DNA from: an uncultured Gemmatimonadales bacterium
GTDB lineage: Bacteria > Gemmatimonadota > Gemmatimonadetes > Gemmatimonadales > GWC2-71-9
Direction of reading: 5' to 3'
DNA: 64,000 nucleotides
Assembly: GCA_947259405.1 (NCBI GenBank)
Contig: CAMYLY010000001.1
Location: 159,294-223,293 of the forward strand
The notes below the pieces were generated by a model. That model saw only the letters and a list, made by a program, of their open reading frames with translations. It did no database searches and was not told where the DNA came from. The position numbers and the translations under genes are program-made. Positions 26,965-34,460 of this stretch are shown here, piece by piece. Each line of letters starts with the position of its first letter. Within the stretch, counting starts at the first letter, position 1.

Positions 26965-27816
26965 GTGCTCGAGATCATGCTCCCGGCCTTTGTGGCCTCG
27001 CTCGTTCTCGTCGCCATTCATGGCTATCTCGGGATCCATGTGATCGCGCGGGGGGTGATCTTCGTGGACCTGGCGCTCGCCCAGGTGGCCGCGATGGGAT
27101 GGGCCTTGGCTGGGTTGGGAGCGGACCGGATGATCAGCGATGCAATCGGGGTATCGCCGGGTGTCGCCGGCTATTCCATCGGTCTTGCGGCCACGCTGCT
27201 TGCGGCCGGGGTGATCAGCGTGAGTCGCATGGAGGCCACACGAGTGCCGCAGGAGGCAATCATCGGAATCGTCTACGTCGTGGCCACGGCTGGGACCATT
27301 TTGTTCGCGGCGCAGGCGCCGCGCGGATCAGAACATGTCGAGCAACTCCTGACCGGTTCGCTGTTGTGGGTCACCTGGAGTGACATTGTACGGCTCACGG
27401 TGATCTTCGCGGCGATCGGTACCATCCACTGGTTCCTGCGCGAGCGCTTCTTCACTATTTCACTCGAACCGGAGCGGGCCACAGCAAAGGGCTGGAACCT
27501 CACGGCGTGGGATTTCTTGTTTTACGCACTTTTCGGCGTCGTCGTCACGTCAGCAGTAGCTATCGCCGGTGTGTTGCTGGTGTTCTCCTTCTTGGTCATA
27601 CCAGCCGTCATCGCGTTTCTCTTCACAGCACAACCTCGAAACCTGATCGCCATCGCCTGGTCCTCAGGAGCAGTCGCTTCGACCGTGGGCTTGTGGGTCT
27701 CCTTCGAGAGTGATCTCCCCACCGGTCCTGTCGTCGTCGTCGCGTTCGGCCTCACGCTCCTGATCGCAGGTGCCATCAAGTATTGGGGTGGCTGGAAAGC
27801 TCCGACAGCCGAGTGA
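26965..27816 (+). CDS. Metal ABC transporter permease (ZnuB/MntB type)
   Basis: A 283-residue ABC-3 family permease with about eight membrane segments. The N-terminus LEIMLPAFVASLVLVAIHGYLGIHVIARG and the segment VIFVDLALAQVAAMG match the family. The GTG at 26965 was taken; ATG at 26977 is the alternative. It would import the metal held by the binding protein encoded 8 bp upstream. No ATPase gene follows: the next gene is pckA. The ATPase must be encoded elsewhere or shared. Confidence 0.86.
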   Translation: MLEIMLPAFVASLVLVAIHGYLGIHVIARGVIFVDLALAQVAAMGWALAGLGADRMISDAIGVSPGVAGYSIGLAATLLAAGVISVSRMEATRVPQEAIIGIVYVVATAGTILFAAQAPRGSEHVEQLLTGSLLWVTWSDIVRLTVIFAAIGTIHWFLRERFFTISLEPERATAKGWNLTAWDFLFYALFGVVVTSAVAIAGVLLVFSFLVIPAVIAFLFTAQPRNLIAIAWSSGAVASTVGLWVSFESDLPTGPVVVVAFGLTLLIAGAIKYWGGWKAPTAE

Positions 27817-27864
27817 ACCTCATTGTGTTAAGTTTTAGTGTCGTCACCCCCAAGGCGATTGTAC

Positions 27865-27886
27865 CGCGGCTCCCACGGGAGCCGCG
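27865..27886. terminator. 10-bp inverted repeat downstream of the metal-permease gene
   Basis: CGCGGCTCCC and GGGAGCCGCG are perfect complements separated by two bases. The U-run expected of an intrinsic terminator is weak (TGATGTTT). It lies 49 bp after the permease stop and 40 bp before pckA, so it may end the metal operon or form a hairpin in the pckA leader. Confidence 0.4.
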
Positions 27887-27925
27887 TGATGTTTCAGATC
27901 AAGGAATCAACCCAAGAGCGCCACC

Positions 27926-29536
27926 ATGACCGAGAGTTCGACACGCGAAAAGGCCACCGGGCCGCAGTTCATGGCCGAGGGCCTGCGACCGTCGGGAGCG
28001 GTCCACCGCAATCTCGACCCACACGCGTTGATTGAGCATGCCCTCCGACGGCACGAAGGCCAGGTCGTCCGCGAGGGACCGTTCAACGCGATTACCACAC
28101 CACACACCGGCCGGTCTCCCAATGACAAGTTCGTTGTCGAGGAACCCGGTTCGCAGGGTCAAATCTGGTGGGGGAAGGTCAACCAGCCCCTTTCCCTCGA
28201 ACACTTTCACCGCCTGCGCGATGATGTGCGCGAGTACTTGAGTGACCAGCCGGAACTCTTCGTGATGGATCTGTTTGCGGGAGCCGATCGCAACTATCGC
28301 ATCCGCGTTCGATTCGTCACGACCAACGCGTGGCACGCACTATTCGTGCGCAACATGTTTTTACGGCCTAAACCGGGTGACCTCGAGGGGTTTGAACCCG
28401 ACTTCACTGTGCTGCACGCCCCCGAAATGCAGGCAGACTCTGAACGGCACGGCACACGGACGGGCACGTTTGTCACGCTCAACTTTGGCGAGCACCTGGC
28501 AGTGATCGGCGGTACGCGGTACGCGGGCGAGATGAAGAAGTCGATGTTCACCGTGCTCAACTACGTGTATCCGCGGCGTGGCATTCTTTCGATGCACTGC
28601 TCGGCTAACGTCGGGCCCGAAGGCGATGTGGCCGTGTTCTTCGGACTGTCAGGGACCGGCAAGACCACACTGTCCGCCGACGCGAGCCGCGGACTCATTG
28701 GCGACGACGAACACGGTTGGAGCGATGACGGGATCTTCAACTTTGAGGGCGGATGCTACGCCAAGGTGATTCGCTTGTCCGCCGACGGAGAACCAGAAAT
28801 TTATGCCACCACGCAAATGTCTGGTACGATCCTCGAAAATGTGGTGGTGGATCCCGACACGGGTGCTATAGACTTGGACGACGATTCCATCACGGAAAAC
28901 ACGCGTGCCTCGTATCCAATCCACTACATCCCGAACCACGTCCCCGAAGGGCAGGCGGGCCAACCACAGAACATCGTGTTCCTCACGGCCGACGCGTTTG
29001 GCGTGCTGCCTCCGATTGCACGACTTTCTCCGGCACAAGCGATGTACCATTTTCTTTCGGGCTACACCGCAAAAGTTGCTGGGACGGAGCGCGGCGTGAC
29101 AGAACCCCAAGCCACGTTCAGCGCGTGTTTCGGGGCACCGTTCCTGCCTCTGCATCCGTCCGTGTACGCTCGGTTGCTCGGCGAGCGCATCGAGAAACAC
29201 GGCGTGACGTGTTGGCTCATCAATACGGGATGGACGGGCGGTCCCCACGGGATCGGACAACGCATAAACCTCTCGAATACGCGAGCGATGGCCCACGCGG
29301 CGCTCGATGGCAGCCTGGCCGATGTCGCCATGACGACGCATCCGGTATTTGGCATCGCCATGCCGCGAGAAGTTCCCGGTGTGCCATCCGAGGTCCTCGA
29401 CCCCCGAGCCACATGGGACGATGGCGCCGCGTACGACGCTGCGGCGAAGAAGCTTGCGGACATGTTCAGGTCCAACTTCGAGCAGTTCGCAGCGGAAGTC
29501 ACCGACGACGTTCGCGCCGCCGGACCGCTCGCCTAG
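27926..29536 (+). CDS. pckA: Phosphoenolpyruvate carboxykinase (ATP)
   Basis: A cytoplasmic gluconeogenic enzyme that converts oxaloacetate and ATP to PEP, CO2 and ADP. The 536-residue length is normal. Diagnostic motifs are [13 protein letters not shown], the kinase-1a P-loop [15 protein letters not shown], the metal motif LIGDDEHGW, and [17 protein letters not shown]. The ATG at 27926 follows a short leader containing an inverted repeat. The HD hydrolase gene starts 10 bp after its stop. Confidence 0.97.
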   Translation: MTESSTREKATGPQFMAEGLRPSGAVHRNLDPHALIEHALRRHEGQVVREGPFNAITTPHTGRSPNDKFVVEEPGSQGQIWWGKVNQPLSLEHFHRLRDDVREYLSDQPELFVMDLFAGADRNYRIRVRFVTTNAWHALFVRNMFLRPKPGDLEGFEPDFTVLHAPEMQADSERHGTRTGTFVTLNFGEHLAVIGGTRYAGEMKKSMFTVLNYVYPRRGILSMHCSANVGPEGDVAVFFGLSGTGKTTLSADASRGLIGDDEHGWSDDGIFNFEGGCYAKVIRLSADGEPEIYATTQMSGTILENVVVDPDTGAIDLDDDSITENTRASYPIHYIPNHVPEGQAGQPQNIVFLTADAFGVLPPIARLSPAQAMYHFLSGYTAKVAGTERGVTEPQATFSACFGAPFLPLHPSVYARLLGERIEKHGVTCWLINTGWTGGPHGIGQRINLSNTRAMAHAALDGSLADVAMTTHPVFGIAMPREVPGVPSEVLDPRATWDDGAAYDAAAKKLADMFRSNFEQFAAEVTDDVRAAGPLA

Positions 29537-29546
29537 TCATTCCGCC

Positions 29547-30836
29547 ATGGCGCGATCCAATGACTTCGAGGTCATTCGCGATCCGCTGTGGAACAATATC
29601 CGCGTCGATCGGGAGGCGCTGCGGCTCCTCGATACCGAGCCGCTGCAGCGCCTCCGGTACATCCGCCAGCTCGGGCACGCCTACCTGGTCTATCCTGGCG
29701 CCGTGCACACGCGATTCGAACACGCGCTGGGTACGTATCATCTGGCTCGCCGAACGCTGTCGTTGTTCGCCGAGCGCGGCGACCTCGACGGGGTGGCAGA
29801 ACACGACATTGCCGCCACACGGTTTGCGGCACTCCTACACGATATTGGACACTATCCATTCTCCCACGCGCTCGAAGAAGCCGGTCTCCCTTCGCACGAA
29901 GGCCTGGCCCACCGGCATCTCTCGCATGCGGATACGCGCGACGCGTTGCAGCAGACCGGTATCGATGATCTGGAAACGCACCTCGCGAATCTCATAGCCG
30001 GAACCAGCACCAACCCGCTGCAAGGACTGATCTCCGGATCGCTGGATCTCGATAAAATCGAATACCTCACCCGCGATGCGCGGATGTGCGGTGTTCCGTA
30101 CGGCACGGTGGATGTTGATCGCCTGTTGCACTCACTCGCCGTGGTGACCGATCACCAAGGCCGGCGAATCGTAGGCGTTCACGAGAAGGGGCTGTCGGCG
30201 CTCGAGTCCCTGCTCTTTGCCAAGTATCAGATGTACCGCAATGTCTATTGGCACCACGCCGTGCGCAGCGCGACCGCCATGTTCAAGCGCCTAGTCAGGG
30301 AGGCGGTTCAGCAAGAAACGCTCGATGCCACCATCATCCCCGACCTGACGGACGAGGAGCTAATGGCTCGGCTTCGTTGTGTCCCGGAGAATGCCATTTC
30401 GGGGCGCCTGCGAAGACGGCATCTTTACAAGCGCGCGCTTGACGTGGCGTCCGACCAGCTCCCCCAGGGGAATGGGATCTGGATCGCGCAGGACGCCAAT
30501 CTCGTACAACGCGTCGAAAACCAGCTCGCGAGCGAGCTCGGCATCCAGGACGGTGAGCTATTGCTGGATTATCCCGCGAAACCGGCGATGCTCGCGGCAG
30601 ATCTTCCCGTCCTTACCCGAGCGGGAACGGTCGAGGGACTCTCCGGTAATCGCGGACGCACCCTGTTGGGGATTCGCCAGATCGCTGAGGAGCTTCACAG
30701 CGTCGCGCAGCGGCTCCGGGTCTTTGTGGCCGCTCCGGTTACTGTACCCAGTGAACCGATTCTCGATCTCGCCGCACGCAGCGCCACACAGGTCACTGCG
30801 CTCTTGAACGAGGGTCGGTCGTTACTCGGTGCCTGA
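29547..30836 (+). CDS. HD-domain phosphohydrolase (dGTPase/SAMHD1-like)
   Basis: A 429-residue HD-superfamily protein. It opens with DPLWNNIRVDREALRLLDTEPLQRLRYIRQLG, followed by the metal motif: His in TRFEHALGT, His-Asp in LLHDIGHYPFSHALE and Asp in DLDKIEYLTRDA. These match the YdhJ/SAMHD1-like dNTP hydrolases, which cut deoxynucleotides or related nucleotides. The substrate is not shown. ATG at 29547 gives the family N-terminus. The 3' end overlaps a small convergent reading frame by 15 bp. Confidence 0.86.
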   Translation: MARSNDFEVIRDPLWNNIRVDREALRLLDTEPLQRLRYIRQLGHAYLVYPGAVHTRFEHALGTYHLARRTLSLFAERGDLDGVAEHDIAATRFAALLHDIGHYPFSHALEEAGLPSHEGLAHRHLSHADTRDALQQTGIDDLETHLANLIAGTSTNPLQGLISGSLDLDKIEYLTRDARMCGVPYGTVDVDRLLHSLAVVTDHQGRRIVGVHEKGLSALESLLFAKYQMYRNVYWHHAVRSATAMFKRLVREAVQQETLDATIIPDLTDEELMARLRCVPENAISGRLRRRHLYKRALDVASDQLPQGNGIWIAQDANLVQRVENQLASELGIQDGELLLDYPAKPAMLAADLPVLTRAGTVEGLSGNRGRTLLGIRQIAEELHSVAQRLRVFVAAPVTVPSEPILDLAARSATQVTALLNEGRSLLGA

Positions 30837-31022
30837 ATGCCCGGCAATGCCGCCCGCGTCAGCAATCATCTTGGCGAGGGAGCGGTAATACTCGGCTTCG
30901 TCCGCCCGCTCGGCCTCCTCCATTGAGAGCGCACAGACTTCGAGAGCATAGAGAATCGGGGGAATGTGTTCGGCAACGACGCGACCGACCGCGTCGGGAT
31001 TGGGACCGTGTGGTTCGGTCAG
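30822..31022 (-). CDS. Small conserved-looking ORF with probable CTG start
   Basis: A 66-codon frame ends at TAA (30822-30824) and runs up to a CTG whose last two bases overlap the TGA of the PP2C gene, a CTGA overlap like the ATGA overlaps elsewhere in the window. An in-frame TAA three codons before the CTG leaves no upstream ATG or GTG; the first ATG is codon 34. The product would be acidic and helical (PILYALEVCALSMEEAER, then EAEYYRSLAKMIADAGG). No family is recognised. Codon third positions are GC-rich like the neighbours. It is missed by searches limited to ATG/GTG/TTG starts and may be real, but an ATG-started shorter form or a non-coding frame cannot be ruled out. Confidence 0.5.
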   Translation of the reverse strand: MTEPHGPNPDAVGRVVAEHIPPILYALEVCALSMEEAERADEAEYYRSLAKMIADAGGIAGHSGTE

Positions 31023-31789
31023 GGGCTGTTACCGTTTTCGTGGTGCTCGACCGTGTCAATCCGTATGACGATCACGGTGACGTTATCCAGACCGCCGCGA
31101 CGGTTGGCCTCGGAGATTAACTGGTCGACCAACGGGCCCGGCTGATCGGCGCTCTCCATCAACGCGAGGACCTCATCGTCTTCGAGCATGCCGGTCAGAC
31201 CGTCGGAAGCAAGCAAGAACATATCGCCTTCGCGAACGGCACCGACGTAGATATCGGGAGCCACTTCACTGTTCGCGCCGACGCACCGTGTGATGACATT
31301 GCTGTAGGGATGGGTCCGCGCTTGCTCGGGCGTCAGATACCCGGCGTCGACCTGTTCCTGCACGTAGGAGTGGTCCTTCGTAATCTGCATCAGGGTGCCC
31401 GCCCGCAACACATAGGCACGTGAGTCGCCCACCTGTCCAATCAGATACCGGGCGCCGTTGATCACCATCGCCGTCGTGGTGGTCCCCATGCCTCGTTTGT
31501 CTTGTTCCACCAACGTGCGTTGGAAGATCTGTCCGTTCGCATCCATGATGGCCTGCCGAATGACTTCCGCCGCGGTCGAGTCTTCCTTCCCGACCACGCC
31601 CGCCAACGCCCCACCCACAATGCGCACGGCCATGTCACTCGCCACCTCACCTGCCGCGTGGCCACCCATTCCGTCCGCCACGATGAACACCCCGTGCTGT
31701 GGCTCGAGGAGAAAGCTGTCCTCGTTACCTGAGCGCACGACGCCAACATCGGTCCGACCGGCTGACGTAAAGTGGACGGTGTGCGGCAC
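31019..31789 (-). CDS. PP2C-type serine/threonine protein phosphatase
   Basis: A 256-residue cytoplasmic PPM phosphatase like Stp/PrpC, which removes phosphate from Ser/Thr of proteins. The metal-binding Asp motifs are present: GNEDSFLL, VADGMGGHAAGE, LASDGLTGML and GGLDNVTVIVI. GTG start at 31789, two bases after the FHA gene stop, so the two are cotranscribed. FHA domains bind phosphothreonine, so the pair suggests a phospho-signalling module; the matching Hanks-type kinase is not in the window. Confidence 0.93.
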   Translation of the reverse strand: MPHTVHFTSAGRTDVGVVRSGNEDSFLLEPQHGVFIVADGMGGHAAGEVASDMAVRIVGGALAGVVGKEDSTAAEVIRQAIMDANGQIFQRTLVEQDKRGMGTTTTAMVINGARYLIGQVGDSRAYVLRAGTLMQITKDHSYVQEQVDAGYLTPEQARTHPYSNVITRCVGANSEVAPDIYVGAVREGDMFLLASDGLTGMLEDDEVLALMESADQPGPLVDQLISEANRRGGLDNVTVIVIRIDTVEHHENGNSP

Positions 31790-31791
31790 CC

Positions 31792-33198
31792 TTATTCCTC
31801 TCCCTGCCCGCTGGGGCCGCTCGTGTCTTCCGGCTTGACCGGTGAGAGGAGTCTCGTCGAGCTACCCTTGGGCGCGTCGATAGTATCGTCCACGGGCTCG
31901 AACACGCATTGCACGTCGCCGAACCGAAGCAGCGCGCCAGGAGCCAACGGAACTTCACCTTCGACCAGCCGCTCACCATCGACCATGGTGCCATTGGTCG
32001 AATCCAGATCGATGAGAACCCAGATCCCCTCCCGTCGCTGCACTTTCGCGTGATTGGTTGACACGCTCCCTTCGGCGAGGACGACGTCGTTGTACTCCGC
32101 GCGGCCAACGTTGACCACGGGAGTGCGCAGAGGAAACCGCTGCCCCTTCAGTGGGCCGGAGCGTACCACGATGATCGCGAGCGGTCCCACATGCGATGCC
32201 GCTACCGGTTTGGCTGGCGACATGCCATCACCGGTGCGTGGGCCCGTCCTCAGCGCCTCCGCGCGAGGGATGCTGGGTGTCCCATGCAACGTGTCAGCCA
32301 GGCGATGCTGCGCACCCGGCGCTGGTTTCACGGCCTGCGGAGGAGTGCTGGGCTTCGGTGGCGAGGGAACCTTGGCGTCGATCGCAGGTGCGATCGGGCG
32401 TCGTGGTAAGGCCGAGTCCGGTGCCTGCGCCTTCGGCGGTAGTGACGCCGCGGGCGATGGCGGTGATACCGGGGCCAGCTCCTCAGGCGGCGGGGCTGCC
32501 AACGGTGAGACCGCCTGGGCCGAGGCCTGAGTCGCCGCTACGTCGGCATAGAAACGAAACTCGTGTTCGCCGCACTGAATGATGTCGCCGCGGGCAAGCA
32601 GATGCTGCCCCTGTACCCTCGCGCCGTTCACCATCGTCCCGTTCGTGCTGCTGTCGACGAGGACATAGCCCTTGGGCGTGGTCATGATGTCGGCGTGGCG
32701 ACGTGACACGCTCTTACTCGTAATCACGACGTCGCATGAGGCGTCACGTCCAATCAAGAAGTTCACGCCACTGATTGTGTATTCGCGACCGTCGGTGAGC
32801 GACACCAACCTTCCGCCCGTGCCCGTTGTGGGCTTGAGCTTCTTCGACGACGGCTTCACCATGCCTGCCAACGTCGCCGGATCGACGGCCTGCACGTACT
32901 GCGTGCTCCCACTCTTACGCTCGTCGATGAACGACAATTCGTTGCCCGCGACCGTCACTTTATCACCGTGCAGCAACGGTGTCGGGTTTGGACCCAACCG
33001 CACGCCGTTCACGAACACCTCAGCGGCCTCGACGGCTTTGCGTATCGCGACCTGTCCGTCAGGGTGGGATTGCAGCACCGCGTGTTGCGGCAGCACCCCC
33101 TTCCCTTTGAGCGGCACAACGGCCGACGACTCACTCCCGACGACAGATTCGCCATCGGGGAGGGCGTAGCGGTGTCCTCCAAACTCCAGAAATGACAT
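31792..33198 (-). CDS. Protein with three FHA domains
   Basis: A 468-residue soluble scaffold. FHA1 (1-95) is degenerate: it keeps FVNGVRLGPNPTPLLHGDKV but lacks the GR...SxxH phosphopeptide loop. FHA2 (130-220) has LIGRDASCDVVI, SVSRRHADI and STNGTMVNGARV. FHA3 (340-435) has NVGRAEYNDVVL, SVSTNHAKV and STNGTMVDGERL. A Pro/Ala-rich linker (225-335) separates FHA2 and FHA3. FHA domains read phosphothreonine, so the protein should collect phosphorylated partners; the PP2C gene follows directly. Confidence 0.9.
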   Translation of the reverse strand: MSFLEFGGHRYALPDGESVVGSESSAVVPLKGKGVLPQHAVLQSHPDGQVAIRKAVEAAEVFVNGVRLGPNPTPLLHGDKVTVAGNELSFIDERKSGSTQYVQAVDPATLAGMVKPSSKKLKPTTGTGGRLVSLTDGREYTISGVNFLIGRDASCDVVITSKSVSRRHADIMTTPKGYVLVDSSTNGTMVNGARVQGQHLLARGDIIQCGEHEFRFYADVAATQASAQAVSPLAAPPPEELAPVSPPSPAASLPPKAQAPDSALPRRPIAPAIDAKVPSPPKPSTPPQAVKPAPGAQHRLADTLHGTPSIPRAEALRTGPRTGDGMSPAKPVAASHVGPLAIIVVRSGPLKGQRFPLRTPVVNVGRAEYNDVVLAEGSVSTNHAKVQRREGIWVLIDLDSTNGTMVDGERLVEGEVPLAPGALLRFGDVQCVFEPVDDTIDAPKGSSTRLLSPVKPEDTSGPSGQGEE

Positions 33199-33278
33199 TT
33201 GGCTCCTTAAGCCCGGAGGCCAGGCAGCCTAAGTTAGCCCGGCTCCCGAGGGCATGCAACCACAACGGGGACCTACAA

Positions 33279-34364
33279 TTAGCTCGTTTCTGCACCCTCG
33301 GTGACAGTGGCTTCTTTCGCGGCAGCCTCGGCCATCTTGAGCCATCGCCAGAAGACGAAGGAGCCAAACCCTACCGTCAAATAGCTCACCAAGACCCGCC
33401 ACACGAGGATGTACGACGGGGTCAACTCCCGCGGTACGTAGATCGACATCACGGCAACCGACAGTACTTCGGCGAGTCCCGACCCGCCTGGCGTAGGTGC
33501 GAAGTACAGCAGAAACACGATGAGGGTTTGCAGCAAGAGTACGTCCACGAATTGTGCTTCGACACCGACGACGCGCAACGCGATATAGCCAGCCACGAGC
33601 TTATTAGAGTACGCCACGCCGGTGAACACCACGGCACCCGCCAACGCAATCCATCCACGGCCCCTGAAGTAGGCCACCATCGCCGCATGCATGCGGTCAA
33701 TGCCGGCGTTGACCTCCTCGATTCGACCGACCAACCGCTTGTACCCCCGACGCTCGAGAAGACGAATGACCCCGCGGGCGGCGCGCTGCACGAGACCGGG
33801 AAACAACAGAACAACGAGGATTACGAGACCCACGGTCACAAACGCGCCAAGACTCAAGCGGTACAAATCGTTGAGCGAGAGGTCGCCGAGCACCCCGTGT
33901 TCTTCAAGAGACCTGCCGGCGCCGAGCCAGATCGTCAGTGGACCCGCCACGGCGAAGAACAACACGGTCGCCACCCAACTCATGAAGGTGGAGATGGTGC
34001 CTTCGGGAATCGGTACCCCTGATCGTTTAAGGGAAAATATTCCGGCGGGACCGCCGCCCGCCTGGGACGGGGTAATCATCGTGCCCCAGGCATTCAGGCC
34101 TGCTGACAGGACACAGGCCTTGAGTGTCGAGCTTGGAAACACATGGCGCAGCAGGATATGGAGCCGAATCCCACCCCCCACCCAGTCCATGGACGCCACC
34201 AAGATCCCCAGCACCAACCACCCCCAATGGAGGGTGAGCATGGCGTCCAGGAAAAACTGGAAGTTGTTGCCATAAAAGAGGATCCCCCCAAACCCGAGCA
34301 GCGAGAACACCGCGAAGATCTCTACGCCGCGGCGCAGGAGTCGGGGAGCCAGGATCTTAGCCAT
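33279..34364 (-). CDS. AglD/UPF0104-type integral membrane protein (LPG synthase TM family)
   Basis: A 361-residue inner-membrane protein with about eight hydrophobic segments. Family-like stretches are SAGLNAWGTMITPSQAGGGPAG, SWVATVLFFAVAGPL and APTPGGSGLAE. It resembles the transmembrane domain of lysylphosphatidylglycerol synthase/flippase (YbhN, AglD), whose members move or flip lipid-linked intermediates. The catalytic aminoacyl-transfer domain of MprF is absent. ATG at 34364 fits the family N-terminus. It is divergent from uvrA with 96 bp between. Confidence 0.82.
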   Translation of the reverse strand: MAKILAPRLLRRGVEIFAVFSLLGFGGILFYGNNFQFFLDAMLTLHWGWLVLGILVASMDWVGGGIRLHILLRHVFPSSTLKACVLSAGLNAWGTMITPSQAGGGPAGIFSLKRSGVPIPEGTISTFMSWVATVLFFAVAGPLTIWLGAGRSLEEHGVLGDLSLNDLYRLSLGAFVTVGLVILVVLLFPGLVQRAARGVIRLLERRGYKRLVGRIEEVNAGIDRMHAAMVAYFRGRGWIALAGAVVFTGVAYSNKLVAGYIALRVVGVEAQFVDVLLLQTLIVFLLYFAPTPGGSGLAEVLSVAVMSIYVPRELTPSYILVWRVLVSYLTVGFGSFVFWRWLKMAEAAAKEATVTEGAETS

Positions 34365-34460
34365 TGAGTGCTGGCCAACGTTGGATGTCCGCAGGGCGAT
34401 CGTCAACGGTATGCGGAAGACCCTATACCTCAACCTCGGAGCAACACGGTAGCTTCCGGC

